Assembly: GCA_017506865.1 (NCBI GenBank)
Contig: JAFCMP010000536.1
Span: forward strand, 1,116,001 to 1,180,000
Direction of reading: 5' to 3'
Source: Tribonema minus
Taxonomy: Eukaryota > Sar > Xanthophyceae > Tribonematales > Tribonemataceae
DNA length: 64,000 bases
Positions 22,595 to 32,945 of this stretch are shown here, one piece after another. Position numbers and translations under genes: made by a program. The notes beneath the pieces were generated by a model, which was not told the origin of the DNA, did not search any database, and saw nothing but the letters and a program-made list of their open reading frames with translations. Within the stretch, counting starts at the first letter, position 1. Each line of letters begins with the position of its first letter.

Positions 22595-23244
22595 ATGGAC
22601 AACATCACCGCGGCCGATGCTGCCGTGGCAATGGCCACGCTTTTTGTTTTATGGTTGTTAGCCCAGTCCATCAGTCGTCCCGGCATGACCCCCTGTAGTG
22701 TCATTGTGGACCTGAATAATGTGCTTGAAGGTGGACGCAATGCCATGCGCACCGCTGCCATGGCTGAGTGCAGGGGCGGGCGACTGTGGACTTCAACTCC
22801 CTAATGATCGCATCCAGGACGAGGCGCAGAAGAAGTGCAGGGCTGCTCGTGTCGGGCCACCCTTTTTCCGCTCCGTCGTCGTGTGCGGCGGCCGGCGTGG
22901 CGACCGCGAAGGCATGATTGAAATGTTTCGCCTTGCGTGCGAAAGCCGTCTCCACCTCATCGCCAAGCCAGACATCAGCATACAGCAGCTGGAGGCGCAC
23001 CAGACCGAGGTGAGGGAGCGATGAACTCTCACTGATGGCATGCGCAGCACCGTTCTTTGATGGACACGCTTCAGTCGGCTCATTCCCCACGTCATCCTTC
23101 CTCCCTGCTGCTCAGTTCGCCGTGGACGACCGCATCGCCGGCGCGATCGTGAACGCAACGATGGTGGCCCCAGGGTCGGCTTCGGAGCGCGGACTTGTGG
23201 TGATTGTGAGCGGCGACGGCAAATCCAACGATTCTCCTGCATTT
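22595..23244 (+). pseudogene. NYN-domain exons 1-2, tandem unit 4 (exon 1 frame-broken, exon 2 canonical)
   Basis: Exon 1 (22595-23009) shares both single-base deletions with unit 1 and is out of frame. Exon 2 (23116-23244) is open and differs from the other units: it reads LVVIVSGDGKSND, with the Asp expected in an active NYN site. Its donor (ttt|gtgagt) is in phase with the terminal exon at 25992. Exon 1 of unit 3 spliced to exon 2 of unit 4 would give an open reading frame; this is inference. Confidence 0.7.
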
Positions 23245-23777
23245 GTGAGTGCTGCAAAGACTCGTTGTGTACATGCACCTAGCAGATCATGTTGGGAGAC
23301 ACATGTTTGCTCCGGCCAGATAATTCATTAATGTCACCAGCGTTTAGTCCCCACTTGAGAAGTTGACTGTGTGGGGTCACGTGACATGAAGGCCAGGTGT
23401 GAGTGCACTCGTGAGAGTGTTGGGTTAGTATGCTGACACAATGTAAGCGATATCCATTTGGTGTGATTGTGAAAGCCTTGAAGTGAAACAGCGAGGGTAC
23501 TACATAGTATGAGTGTGTGTATATGTCATACAGTGTGTTTCTTTTAGTGCGTTCGTAATACTTGAATTGCGGGAGAGGACCCACTGCGAGTGGGTCGAGT
23601 CCTGGGTACGTGAACGGACGTGAACGTGCGAGAAGTTCTCTGATTTTTACACACACACGTGCACCTCATGTGATTTACGCTTAAGTGATGTACGAAGCAG
23701 CATCTTCATTCATTCTTCATTCGCTCACGTAGTTGATTCACCGTAAACTCGTGATTTGCAGCGTCTGCACCGCTCAT

Positions 23778-24155
23778 GCACCCCCCCCCCCCCCCTCCGG
23801 ACGGGGGCGGGGGGGCGTGAACTTAGCTCGCATGCGCTTCACGTGAAACTAAAGATATGTTATTTACCAATGAGCTGACAAGAATAAGGTTTGCCGTGCC
23901 AGTCGGACCCTGCCTAGAATGCCCCCCCCCCTTCCCCCCCCCCCCTCCGGGGGGGGTGGGGCGTTTCGCTTCGCGCACAGCCACGGCCTGTACAACAGCA
24001 GCACCTGCTCTTATCCACAAACACAGATTTCAAATGAATGCGTGCTTGACCGCTTAAAAGGTTAGCCCCGTGAAGTCAGGTGTGCTGTGCGAGAGGGCCT
24101 GCCTTCTAGGTTTGCCCCCCCTTCCCCCCCCTCCGGGACGGGGCGGGGGGGGGGA
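23778..24155. repeat. three C-tract/G-tract foldbacks in the NYN intron
   Basis: At 23780-23816, 23922-23962 and 24115-24154 a C-rich run, a ctccgg core and a G-rich run form three inverted repeats able to fold into GC hairpins; the G-rich strands could form quadruplexes. They share the core ctccgg but differ in tract length. They lie in the 2.7-kb intron between unit 4 exon 2 and the terminal exon. Confidence 0.75.
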
Positions 24156-25991
24156 TCGCACGCAGACAAGGTCTCACAGACTGCGCCTGACGACCAGATC
24201 TGCACCTAGATGTCTCAGAGGAGTCCTGACGGTCATGGTGCAGCAGGGAACTTGATTCGTCTACGGGTGAGATTACTTCGGAATAAATCAGTTCACCGTT
24301 GTGTTGTTTGCTAAACTGTAAAGCAGCCATTTCAATTGTCCATGAACAAGGACATCGGAAAATGCGTGGTGAACAGCACCTGCCGATTACACCCCCCCGC
24401 GCACGCTGTAGTTCAAAAACCTGACTAGCCATGTGGTGTCGCTAAAGTAACTTCAAGTTCTGGGGGATTTCAAAGGCAAAATGTACAAATCAAAACAAAA
24501 AAGCAGCCCCTGACAAACATACATGCAAAGTGCTGCGATTGCAGCAACGTTGGCCAACTACCGCGAACCGCTCGCCGAAGTTGGCCAACATGCCCCCGAT
24601 CCTCGGCTCGCTAGCGCAGCCACTCGCACACAGACTGCGCCTGACACACACTGAGATGAGACGCCTGACGCTGCAGCAGTGAACTTCACTGCTTGCTGCA
24701 TGGACTGTCAGGAAGTAGAGGTCGCGCGTGCAGCAATGCGACGCAATCCCCTGTTCTTGCGAAAGAGGGCGTTTATTTTTTCGGCAGTCACAAATTTTCT
24801 AGGAGACACATGAGCAGCGCCATGGTCTCACCAAGATGGTGGCAGCGGCGCTACACCAGCCTTACACGGCAGCAGCTTTACGCGTCTCAATTATCAGTGC
24901 CGCCGCAGCTTGTAAGCTTGCCGACCTGCAGCGTACTGTAGTTCGCACTTGTTCTCACAGGCCATGTACTTTTCTTGTGCGCCTCATTTGGACACCGCCG
25001 CGACCACAGCGAGGCGCTTGATGCCAGTCGTTTCGAGAGACAGTGACTGCAGACCGACTTGATAGCAGCTGCCAGCTAGCTCGCGCGTGCAGCAGGACAA
25101 AAGCGAGAAATTGTGCACATCGCCCAAATTCGTGCATGTGATTTTTTCTTGGAGGCCCATGGACAGCGCCGTGGCCACGATGAAGTGGCAGCTGCGGCTG
25201 AGCGACAGCCTTTGTTCGCAGCATTGAAACGCGAATGAGTAGCCAGCGGCGCACCACCTGTCAAGAAGGCCGAAGACATCGGACTGCGAGCATACACTTT
25301 TTTCTCACAGGCAAAGTTGGGTTCTTGTACACCTCTTGGACAGCGCCGCAGCTACAGCAGTGCGCGCGACGCCGGTCCGGTCATAAGGTTTGTGAGGCAA
25401 GCCGACATGATAACAGTTGTCAGATCATCCGCGCGTGCAGTAGGTTAAGAGTCAAAAGGTGAGGTAATTTAATCTCAGGGAGACCTGAGCGTACCCAGGA
25501 ACAGTTGTTCACACTCCTCGCTGCAGTTGGATTGAGTTACGCTGACTCGCAACAGTGCCGGTGGCTGACTGGTGCTGCCATCTGTGCGTGCTCTCTCATG
25601 TGGTCTAGCAGAATGTAAATGGCCACTGCACGCTCACCTTACCCCCTCTTCTGCCCCTTGCTAGTTTCCCGAGTTTTTGGTCCCACCTGCATTTTTGTAC
25701 TAAAATTGCTGAAAACTCGGAGAGTGAGAGAGATGTATATGAGCTCAGCAATACAACAAACAAAGCTCTCAGCAAAACGACACACAGAGTGTTGATGATC
25801 GTGTCGCAGGGTCACAATGCAGGGACGGCACGATTAGTTTGAAGGCGCCTTAAGGCGTGTGCATGCTGCAGCATTTCAACACAACGACAAAGCGTTTTGA
25901 GCAGAGGGCTTGCTGTATGCTCCGCTCTTGGTTGCCAATCAGTGTGTTGTGACATCAGCCGTCTGCATCCTCTCCCCTCCGCCACATGCAG
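24156..25991 (+). other. remainder of the long intron before the NYN/CCCH terminal exon
   Basis: No coding exon is supported. Stretches around 24640-24960, 24960-25250 and 25250-25440 look weakly related to each other (cagcgccgtggccacgatg-like pieces), possibly old ~300-bp repeats. Confidence 0.4.
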
Positions 25992-26699
25992 CTGAGCATC
26001 CGCAACGCCATACACCTCGCCCTCGCCAAGACCGGCTGGCTCGTGATGCTCGTGAGCTGGAGGGCGACCACGCACAGAGGCTACGCACTCATCGACTCTA
26101 AGCAGTTCTCGATCGTGACGCTCGACGACAGCGACGCTGGCGTGCAGAATTTCATCAAGGTGTCCCCCAACAGCAGCGGCATCGGCGTCGGCGCGGCGCC
26201 CGCATCGCCCCCGCAGCGCAGCACCGCTGTGCCTGGCGACGCGGTGCGCTACAGTGCCACAGGGAGCGGCAGCGCCAGCGCCGCTGACGCGCCGGCCGGG
26301 CGCGGCGACGCGGACTTCAACTGGCGCGCACGCAAAGCCGCCGCCCCCGCCGCGAGTGCCCCTGCGGCTGCCGCAGCAGAGCAGCCGGCAGCAGCGCCCG
26401 CGGCGCGTGCGGCTGTGGCGGCAGAGCAGCCGGCCGCCACCGCCGCCCCTGCTGCCAGCAAACCCACTCGCAAGTATAGGTGTGACTTCGGCGAAGCGTG
26501 CAAGAGGCGGTATAGCGGCTGCAAATATGAGCACGACCCCAGCGTGGAGGCGGTCGTGGTTCCAAAGGACAAGCGTGGCCCCTGCTATTACTTCAATAAA
26601 GGCTGTTGCGAGCGGGGGGACCAATGCCTTTACCCACACGTCAGGTCAACGGAGCAGCAGATGCCACCGCGCCCGCGTGGCCACCATCACTGCGCCTAG
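25992..26699 (+). CDS. terminal exon: NYN C-terminus plus two CCCH zinc fingers
   Basis: The acceptor cacatgcag precedes 25992 and the exon opens in phase 0. SIRNAIHLALAKTGWLVMLV then SWRATTHRGY matches the NYN C-terminal helix-strand, where the protein after SGDG continues with an Ala-Val-x-x-Ala-Leu helix and a W-x-V-x-L strand. An Ala/Pro-rich linker of about 90 residues follows. Then come CDFGEACKRRYSGCKYEH (C-x6-C-x5-C-x3-H) and CYYFNKGCCERGDQCLYPH (C-x6/7-C-x5-C-x3-H), two CCCH fingers that typically bind RNA, and a stop at 26697-26699. With a unit 2 or 3 start the protein would be 417 residues: membrane anchor, NYN nuclease fold, CCCH fingers. That order resembles Regnase-type mRNA-decay nucleases (PIN/NYN plus CCCH); homology is not proven. 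Confidence 0.85.
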   Translation: MSIRNAIHLALAKTGWLVMLVSWRATTHRGYALIDSKQFSIVTLDDSDAGVQNFIKVSPNSSGIGVGAAPASPPQRSTAVPGDAVRYSATGSGSASAADAPAGRGDADFNWRARKAAAPAASAPAAAAAEQPAAAPAARAAVAAEQPAATAAPAASKPTRKYRCDFGEACKRRYSGCKYEHDPSVEAVVVPKDKRGPCYYFNKGCCERGDQCLYPHVRSTEQQMPPRPRGHHHCA

Positions 26700-26749
26700 T
26701 CTTTCTCAACTATTACTATGCTGATTCATCAATTAATGTGATCTTAATG

Positions 26750-27345
26750 ATGCCGTGGCGGCTCGTTGGCACCACAAGGTGCGGCAGCGCGCGGCGTGCA
26801 TTGGATCTGCACGGTGGCTCGTTGCCACCGGGAGGGTGCAGCAGCGCCATGCGGTCGTACGCGCACTACTTTATGAAATAGCGGGTCATTGCATCGGGAG
26901 ATGCGGCAGCGCGCGACGTGCGTTCAATCAGCGTGGTGGCTCGTTGGCACGGCAAGGTGTGGCAGCGCCATGCGGCCGCACGCACAGCACTTAATAGCGG
27001 ATCGTCGCAAGGTGCTGCAGCGACCGACGCGTGCTTGATTCAGGGCAGTGCCTCCGAGACGTTAGCACCGGCAAGGTGCGGCAGGACCATGCGGTCGCAC
27101 GCACAAAACTGAATAGCGGGTCGTTGCTCACGAGGTGCTGCAGCGACCGACGCGTGTTCGATTACGGGTGGTGGCTCATTGGCACCGACAAGCGCGGTAG
27201 CGCCATGCGGTTGCACGCGAAACACTTAATAGCGGGTCATTGCATCGTGAGGTGCTGCAGCGACCGACGCGTGTTCGATTACGGGTGGTAGCTCGTTGGC
27301 ACCGACAAGGTGCGGCAGCGCCAAGTGATCGCACACACCACAAAT
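26750..27345. repeat. ~117-bp minisatellite, about five copies
   Basis: Copies marked by tagcgggtc recur near 26880, 26997, 27114 and 27230 (spacing 117, 117, 116). Each contains gaggtgctgcagcgaccgac-like, gctcgttggcaccg and gcagcgccatgcggtcg-like blocks. It begins about 50 bp after the NYN/CCCH stop codon. Open frames through it are repeat artefacts. Confidence 0.9.
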
Positions 27346-27931
27346 GGTAACGGTTGCGCAACGGGGCAGTAGGCATTACGTAAAGGTACTGTTTGTGTAA
27401 CGAGGCAGGGGGCTAATGGGGGGGGGGGCAGCAGTGGCGGCATGGGTGTCATGGGCGTAGTGGGGGGGGGGCAATGGGATGTAGTGGCGCAGCATCGGAA
27501 TCGTCGCAGCAAACCCACAAAATACACACTTCTCTTGTTGCAGAGTTGTGCTTCGTTGCGAGCTCAGTGCTCATATCGTTTTGGTGTCCGACTGGCTTTG
27601 TTGCATATAGCACATGCTGTGTGTGTCATGTATGCGAATGAAGATCCACTCTGCCGTTGGCGTATCCGTGCACATAAAAGCCGCTGAAAGTTTTTCTTCT
27701 AAAGTTTTGGTCGTACATGTGTGCATGCCGCAATGCCACATCTGCTTATGCATGAGCTTGGCGAGTGTGCTGGTCATTGTACAAAGGAGTGTGTTGACGT
27801 GCTGTGTGTAGCGCCATGTGACGTAGACGCGTTACGATGCAGTGCCTTGGTTGGACGAGCTAAGCAGGGTACAAGCTTTCTGTTTCTGTGCTAGTTTTAG
27901 CATAGCACCCAAAGGGGAGATGTTCTAGACA
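27346..27931. other. gene-free spacer between minisatellite and retrotransposon
   Basis: It contains a G-rich patch at 27419-27472 and no coding exon I can support. Confidence 0.45.
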
Positions 27932-27948
27932 AGGACCATTCTTGGAAC
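27932..27948. repeat. 5' target-site duplication of the retrotransposon
   Basis: AGGACCATTCTTGGAAC, identical to 32946-32962. Confidence 0.87.
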
Positions 27949-29549
27949 AAGCTAACAGCACCCACATCACGGCTCCGAGTCGGACACAGCCCCGTACTGC
28001 GCTGCAGTTGCCACAGCAGCCTGAGCCACTGAGGTGTCCTTTATGCACACTGGCATTTTGGCAGCTTGGTCAGAAAGAGGACAGCAAACAGCGAGGCAAA
28101 CTGTCAGCTGCGAGCCGCATGGCACCGGTAGTGGCCCACTTCAACGGTGGTAGCTGCACGAGGTCGATGCTGAACCCTGAGGCGAGCACATCACACTGTC
28201 AGCAAAATCTGGCGGCAGCATACGCCAAGGGCATCCGGCAGCAGGTTGATCACGACCCATCCGGTGACCGTGCCCCTTCAGGCAGCAGTACCTGCAACAC
28301 TGGGGCACACCATGCCAAGCGTGTGCAGGAGATGAGCACCATGTATGGTTGCACGGCAGAAGACTTCCTACGGGCGGTAAGGAAGCTGAGTGCATGCACA
28401 GGTGCCTGCGGTCTGGTCCATATGTCAGCCAGCGCGGGGCAGAGGCAATGCGCGCTGACCTCGCCATGCCACACGTGTCGACGGAATGGAAGCGCCCCCA
28501 CGCGCGCACGCCCGGCAGTACCCCCGGGCCAGTCCGAGGGCGGGGGTGCGGGTAGCGACGGCGCGGCCGCGGCGGCGGGGGCTGCCGCAGCGACACCTCC
28601 AAAGCCACCGGCGGTGCCGGCTAGTGGCGCTGCCAACTCAAAGTCCAGCAAGAAACGCCCGGCGGCCACGGCAACCGGCGCGCAACGCCGGCGCCGAACG
28701 GCAGCTGCTGCGGCACCGCCTGGCAGCGCCGGCAGCCGCACTCAGTGTAACAGCCTAAGGCTGCAGGACAGCAGCCCCCCCCACGGGACGGCCGTGGGAT
28801 GGGCGGACATGGACTTGGACCCGCCGGACGATGCCGCGTCACCGCCCCCCCCGACCACCACCACCAGTGGCAGGCCCTCAAAGCCCCAGTCACGAGCATC
28901 CCTGGCTTGGGACCTCTCGACGCCCTCGGTCGTCCACGCACTTGACCAGACCAATGAGGCGGATCTACTGCTGCTACGGTTCACCACGACTGCCAACCCC
29001 TTCCGCACTCAGCTGCAGTGCACCCAGTGGGCACGGCTAGTGGAGCACGCCACACGACTACTGGCGGACGCCACAGACAGTGCACGTGAGGCGGCACGGG
29101 TGCGCCTCCACCATGGTGCCGGGGCGTTTGCTCATCAGGTTTCTCAGACTCTAGTGCAGCGCGGCTACAGGCTGCTGCACCTGCTAGCAGCAATGGCCTT
29201 TGGTAGGCAACCGGAGGGAACCGGTATGCCGCCTGCGGCCCGGCTGGCAGCGTTGCTGTCTGGCGACTTTGCGGAGCTACTGAGAAAGACGCTGTCAGCA
29301 GCAGCGGCGCTGCGGGCCCCCAAACCGAACAACGCAGCTACGGCGTCGGCACAAACGAACTTCGATGCCGACTGGACGGAGGCTGACTCCAGGCAGCAAA
29401 CAGCATGCGCTGCCCTCTCAGGCAAGCGACGGGGGGTAGGCCTGGCTGCCGCACGACTAGAGGCGCGTGAAGCATGCGCCCCAGCAGACGAGGTCACGGC
29501 ACAGGTGCTGGCAGCAAAGCACCCTGAAACTGGCACCCGGCCGGGGTAG
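27949..29549 (+). CDS. retrotransposon N-terminal open frame (zinc finger region)
   Basis: The frame is open from the element's first base to TAG at 29547-29549, about 530 codons. There is no ATG before 28119, yet coding-like sequence including CPLCTLAF lies upstream of it, so initiation is either non-AUG, supplied by a host transcript, or at 28119 with loss of the first cysteine pair. CPLC followed by HFNGGSC resembles a CCHC/CCHH finger. The middle is Ala/Pro/Gly-rich with a basic patch (KKRPAAT, RRRRTAAA), and the C-terminal ~200 residues are helical. The frame ends within 12 bases of the RT frame. The RT frame is already open upstream of its first ATG, so one indel in the G-run at 29543-29546 could have split a single polyprotein. 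Confidence 0.75.
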
Positions 29550-29560
29550 TCGATACGCCA

Positions 29561-32500
29561 ATGGAGCAAGTGCGCGGCCTGGTACGCGACGCCCGGCGGC
29601 ACTGCTTGCACGGCGCAGGGGTGGCAACGACCGCCGGGCCCGCTGGCAGCGGCAGTCCCGTCTTCGAATCGGGTCAGGCGCATGATCGCAGCGATAGGCC
29701 TGAGGATGCTGCCAGCGCAGCCGGACGGCGCCTCGAGGTGGAGGCGACAGACATACTGTCGACCTTGTCCGCAGCAGGGGCGGGGAAGGCAGGAGGGCTG
29801 GACGGCCTACGCTATGAACACCTCTTGATGGCCGCTGGGCCTGGTGCACCAGTGAAAGCAGCCACCCGCCCCGTGGGCAGTGCCTCGCCAGGACTAGCTG
29901 GTGATTCAGAATCGGATGTGATGGAACCGGCATTCGCCCATCACCTGGCCAAGGTGTTCACGACGCTGCTTGTTGAGCCCGAACTGCTGCCGGAGCAATC
30001 GCAACGGCTTCTCCGCGCCGCGGCCCTCTCAGGCATAGGACAGAAGCGGCGTCCGATCGCCTGCTCCAGTGTCTGGCGCAGACTCCTCGGGTCCACAGCG
30101 GCACGGGGTGTCAAGGGCAAAATATCGGGGCTGCTGGCCTCCATGTCGCAGTTTGGCGTAGGATACCGGTCTGGCGTCGAGCATGTGGCAGCGCGCGCGC
30201 GCGTGTGGCACGAGCTGTATGGCACCACAATCCAGCTGGACTGTGAGAACGCATTTAACAGTGTGGATCGCGCCGCCATTGTGCGGGGACTTATGCTCTT
30301 CTGTCCGGAGCTGCTCCCGCACTTTGAGTCCGTATACTGTGGTGACACTGCCCCAGAGATGCGAGTGGAGGTGAACGGTGAAGCTCGCATTATCTGCTCC
30401 CACCTAGGGTGCCAGCAAGGGGACCCTCTAGGGCCGCTGTACTTTGCAGTGGCAGCGGCATTCCTACTCTTCTACCCTGATGGAGTGAGTGCGACGCCCG
30501 GCAGTATGCCGGCCTACGGCCACAGCACAGCGGAACCGCCAGCCCCGCACTGCGCTTTCCTGGATGACCTCAACGTGCTGCAAGCTGCCTACTTCGACGA
30601 TGCAGCGGCCGCTGGGGTGGCAGAGGTGATCCGTCGGCTTGCGGCAGGGGGCCTACGCGTTCGACCAGACAAGTCGCTGGCCATTGCCATGCGCGGCACA
30701 GTGTTTGATGAAGCGGCCAGAGCACGCCTGCGCGCCCTTGACATACCGTTTGTGGACGCCACCATGCCAGAATCCAGTCAGGGCTTTACGTCGGTCGGGG
30801 TACCGGTAGGGCACCCAGCCTATGTGCATGCTGCCATGAGCAAGCATCTTGTTGACGCAGGGACATGGCGATTGTCGTGGCAGCTAGCTGGGATGGCGCG
30901 GCATCACCTACAGGCAGCACAGTTCATTCTGCGCAGGTCACTGACGAAGCGCATGGGCTTCTTAGCTCGGGTCGTTGACACGGCTTTGAGTGAGACATGG
31001 CTGCACGCATTTGACGGGTTCTGTGCATGGACGCTTGAACGCATGCTGCACCTGCACGGCTGCGCTACCGCGGCAGTCATGAAGTCACACCTGCTGGCCG
31101 CCTGCACTGCTGGTGACAATGAGGTAGCCAGCAGTGGCAGCGTGCTGGTATTGCCGCGCTTGGGCCCGCCAGAACTCACGGACATCGCAGTGCCACTGCG
31201 GGCGTCACGGTTGCCGGAGCGACGAGGCGGTCTGGGCATGCCGCTTTTGGGGCTACTGGCACCAGCCGCATACACGGCCCAGGCATGCACAACACTGCGG
31301 CCTGCAATAATTCATGCCACTGTGGCAGCAGGGGCCCTGAGGCTCGGCACTGACGAACACGGCGCAGTCACCTGGTTCGCGCAGCACTCATGCGCAATAC
31401 GCGAGGACCAGGGACTGCCGCCAATCATCGAGGCCGTGCGACGCTCTACGCGAGCGCTGACAGCTGATGGCGGCGAAAAATCACGCACAGCTGTGGCCGA
31501 GCAGCTCCCAGCATCGTTGCTACGGTGGGCAGCGGATACAACGGCCGCAGCGTCGACGCTCCCCACTGCGGTGCAAGCGATCTACGCCGCAACTGCCGTC
31601 ACGGAGACGGGGACCACTGAGCCAGCCCCACACACCCACGGCATTGTGCCTGGCGCCGAGGCGGCCGCTGCGGCGGCGACCGTACCTGGCCCTCAAGCCG
31701 CTGCCGCGGCTGCCTCTTCCACGCCCGCTAAAACACAAACTAGCGCGGAAGAAAGCAGCTGCAGCGGCGGGCAGGAGGACGACGACGACGACTGGGAGGC
31801 CTATGCTGACGAGATCTGCAGAAAGGTAGTGCCCCGCCGCCGGCGCGGTCACTTCACGCACGGACTACAAGCCGGCCTTTCAAATGTTCTTCGACGTCAA
31901 TACGAGGACTGCCTGGTGGAGGACCTAGAGGCTGCCTCGGCTGGTGCCGTGGGCAAGCCGACGCAGGCTACACTTATTGGTGACTTGCGTGACACCAGCC
32001 GCCGCCGCCAACAGGCTAGCGCGCGGGTCCTGGCGCAGCTGCGCAGCCAGCGTGCGTCCGGGGCAATGGCGTGGATGAGCGTGCCACCCGCTGCCAATGA
32101 CCGCCCGGGTGCGGCGCCCATGTCCAGTATGGCAGCAGCCACGATGATTATGGTTGCGATCTTTATAGACGGGTGGGGCATACAGGGCGAGGTGTGCCCA
32201 TGGCGGTGCAGTGACGTGAGCCCCACCTCCACGCATGCGATCAGCTGCCCCAGCCAGCACATACGGGGGCACAACGCGACACACACTGCCCAAAAGCGGT
32301 GCCTACAGCGCATCTTGAGACAGCACCATGTCTCTATTGTCCGCAATGAGGACGCTAGCGTCTTCAAGGTACCGGGGTATCGGGCGGACACAGTCATTGA
32401 CCCAGGGTGTCTGCACTTTAGCAGTGCATACCGTAACAAGGGAATAGTGCTAGACACAAGTGTGCGCGCACCCACAGCGAGCTCGTACCTGACAGGCAAA

Positions 32501-32869
32501 ACAAATGCCTCGAACACGGACGGCTATGCTGCTGGGGTGGGGGAGGACGCGAAGGTCAAGCACCACACCGGCACCTTGACGTCATCTTGGGCTTTTGTGC
32601 CATTCGTGCAGGAGTCGTACGGACGGCTGGGCAAGCAGACAAGCCTTTTTGTTAAGGAGTTGGCAATGCACTCAGCACTGTGCTCAGGGGGGGGGAAGGC
32701 AGATGTGTTACGCAAGGCCGGGTTAGCTAAGCGTCAGATCCACATTGAGCTGAGCATATCGCTGGCGCGGGAGTTGGCGGAGCGCGTCATGGCATACACA
32801 CGTGGAGCGCGAATGCTGGGCTGTGTTGCGGCGCCGGTATCCAAACTCCTAGGGCACAGCGCAGACTAG
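29561..32869 (+). CDS. retrotransposon reverse transcriptase and restriction-like endonuclease
   Basis: A 1102-codon open frame. RT motifs in order: AGGLDGLRYEHLL (about residue 73), GQKRRPIACSSVWRRLLG (about 160), motif A IQLDCENAFNSVDRAA (about 225, catalytic Asp), motif B CQQGDPLGPLYF (about 285), motif C FLDDLN (about 332, replacing the usual Y-A-D-D) and GLRVRPDKSLAI. After an Ala-rich, acidic linker comes CPWRC followed by HAISC (about 878), a zinc-knuckle-like pattern. Next are GYRADTVIDPG, GIVLDTSVRAP and EDAKVKHH (about 937-995), arranged like an R2-type PD-(D/E)XK nuclease although the leading Pro is Ala. The product would nick target DNA and prime cDNA synthesis from it. No internal stop is seen, so the element may be active if the upstream frame problem is not real. 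Confidence 0.9.
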   Translation: MEQVRGLVRDARRHCLHGAGVATTAGPAGSGSPVFESGQAHDRSDRPEDAASAAGRRLEVEATDILSTLSAAGAGKAGGLDGLRYEHLLMAAGPGAPVKAATRPVGSASPGLAGDSESDVMEPAFAHHLAKVFTTLLVEPELLPEQSQRLLRAAALSGIGQKRRPIACSSVWRRLLGSTAARGVKGKISGLLASMSQFGVGYRSGVEHVAARARVWHELYGTTIQLDCENAFNSVDRAAIVRGLMLFCPELLPHFESVYCGDTAPEMRVEVNGEARIICSHLGCQQGDPLGPLYFAVAAAFLLFYPDGVSATPGSMPAYGHSTAEPPAPHCAFLDDLNVLQAAYFDDAAAAGVAEVIRRLAAGGLRVRPDKSLAIAMRGTVFDEAARARLRALDIPFVDATMPESSQGFTSVGVPVGHPAYVHAAMSKHLVDAGTWRLSWQLAGMARHHLQAAQFILRRSLTKRMGFLARVVDTALSETWLHAFDGFCAWTLERMLHLHGCATAAVMKSHLLAACTAGDNEVASSGSVLVLPRLGPPELTDIAVPLRASRLPERRGGLGMPLLGLLAPAAYTAQACTTLRPAIIHATVAAGALRLGTDEHGAVTWFAQHSCAIREDQGLPPIIEAVRRSTRALTADGGEKSRTAVAEQLPASLLRWAADTTAAASTLPTAVQAIYAATAVTETGTTEPAPHTHGIVPGAEAAAAAATVPGPQAAAAAASSTPAKTQTSAEESSCSGGQEDDDDDWEAYADEICRKVVPRRRRGHFTHGLQAGLSNVLRRQYEDCLVEDLEAASAGAVGKPTQATLIGDLRDTSRRRQQASARVLAQLRSQRASGAMAWMSVPPAANDRPGAAPMSSMAAATMIMVAIFIDGWGIQGEVCPWRCSDVSPTSTHAISCPSQHIRGHNATHTAQKRCLQRILRQHHVSIVRNEDASVFKVPGYRADTVIDPGCLHFSSAYRNKGIVLDTSVRAPTASSYLTGKTNASNTDGYAAGVGEDAKVKHHTGTLTSSWAFVPFVQESYGRLGKQTSLFVKELAMHSALCSGGGKADVLRKAGLAKRQIHIELSISLARELAERVMAYTRGARMLGCVAAPVSKLLGHSAD

Positions 32870-32945
32870 GCTGCTGCGTTGACGCAAGCTTTTCGATTGC
32901 ATAGGCAACCCGGCCTCCCTTGGGCCTTTATAAATACAAGTCCAT

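Larger units (their letters stand above)
16297..23400 (+). repeat. four tandem copies of a ~1.8-kb unit carrying NYN-gene 5' exons
   Basis: Units start near 16297, 18089, 19888 and 21687. Matching landmarks are spaced 1795, 1799 and 1799 bp. Each has a ~700-nt non-coding lead, a GC hairpin (ggggggcccgcccccc, e.g. 17058-17073), then NYN exons 1 and 2. Units 2 and 3 are almost identical. Unit 4 is like units 2/3 in its first half, like unit 1 across exon 1, and has its own 3' end. This mosaic pattern is expected from unequal crossing-over or gene conversion. The lead contains open frames on both strands only because the copies are nearly identical. Confidence 0.96.
27949..32945 (+). mobile_element. 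non-LTR retrotransposon with restriction-like endonuclease, near full length
   Basis: The element is bounded by the 17-bp direct repeat AGGACCATTCTTGGAAC at 27932-27948 and 32946-32962, read as a target-site duplication. It has no LTRs and no poly(A) tail. It carries an N-terminal zinc-finger region, a reverse transcriptase, a CCHC-like knuckle and a PD-(D/E)XK-like nuclease, the domain order of early-branching, site-preferring non-LTR elements (R2/CRE/NeSL types). The 3' UTR is short (32870-32945) and ends tttataaatacaagtccat. The exact match of the flanking repeats and long open frames suggest a recent insertion. Confidence 0.87.

Noticed and set aside
26750..27345. CRISPR-like regular repeats
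   Set aside because: Eukaryotic context, 117-bp contiguous tandem units without unique spacers; this is a minisatellite.
27942..27948. TTG at 27942 as the start codon of the retrotransposon protein
   Set aside because: It lies in the target-site duplication, so it is host sequence; any use as a start would be incidental.
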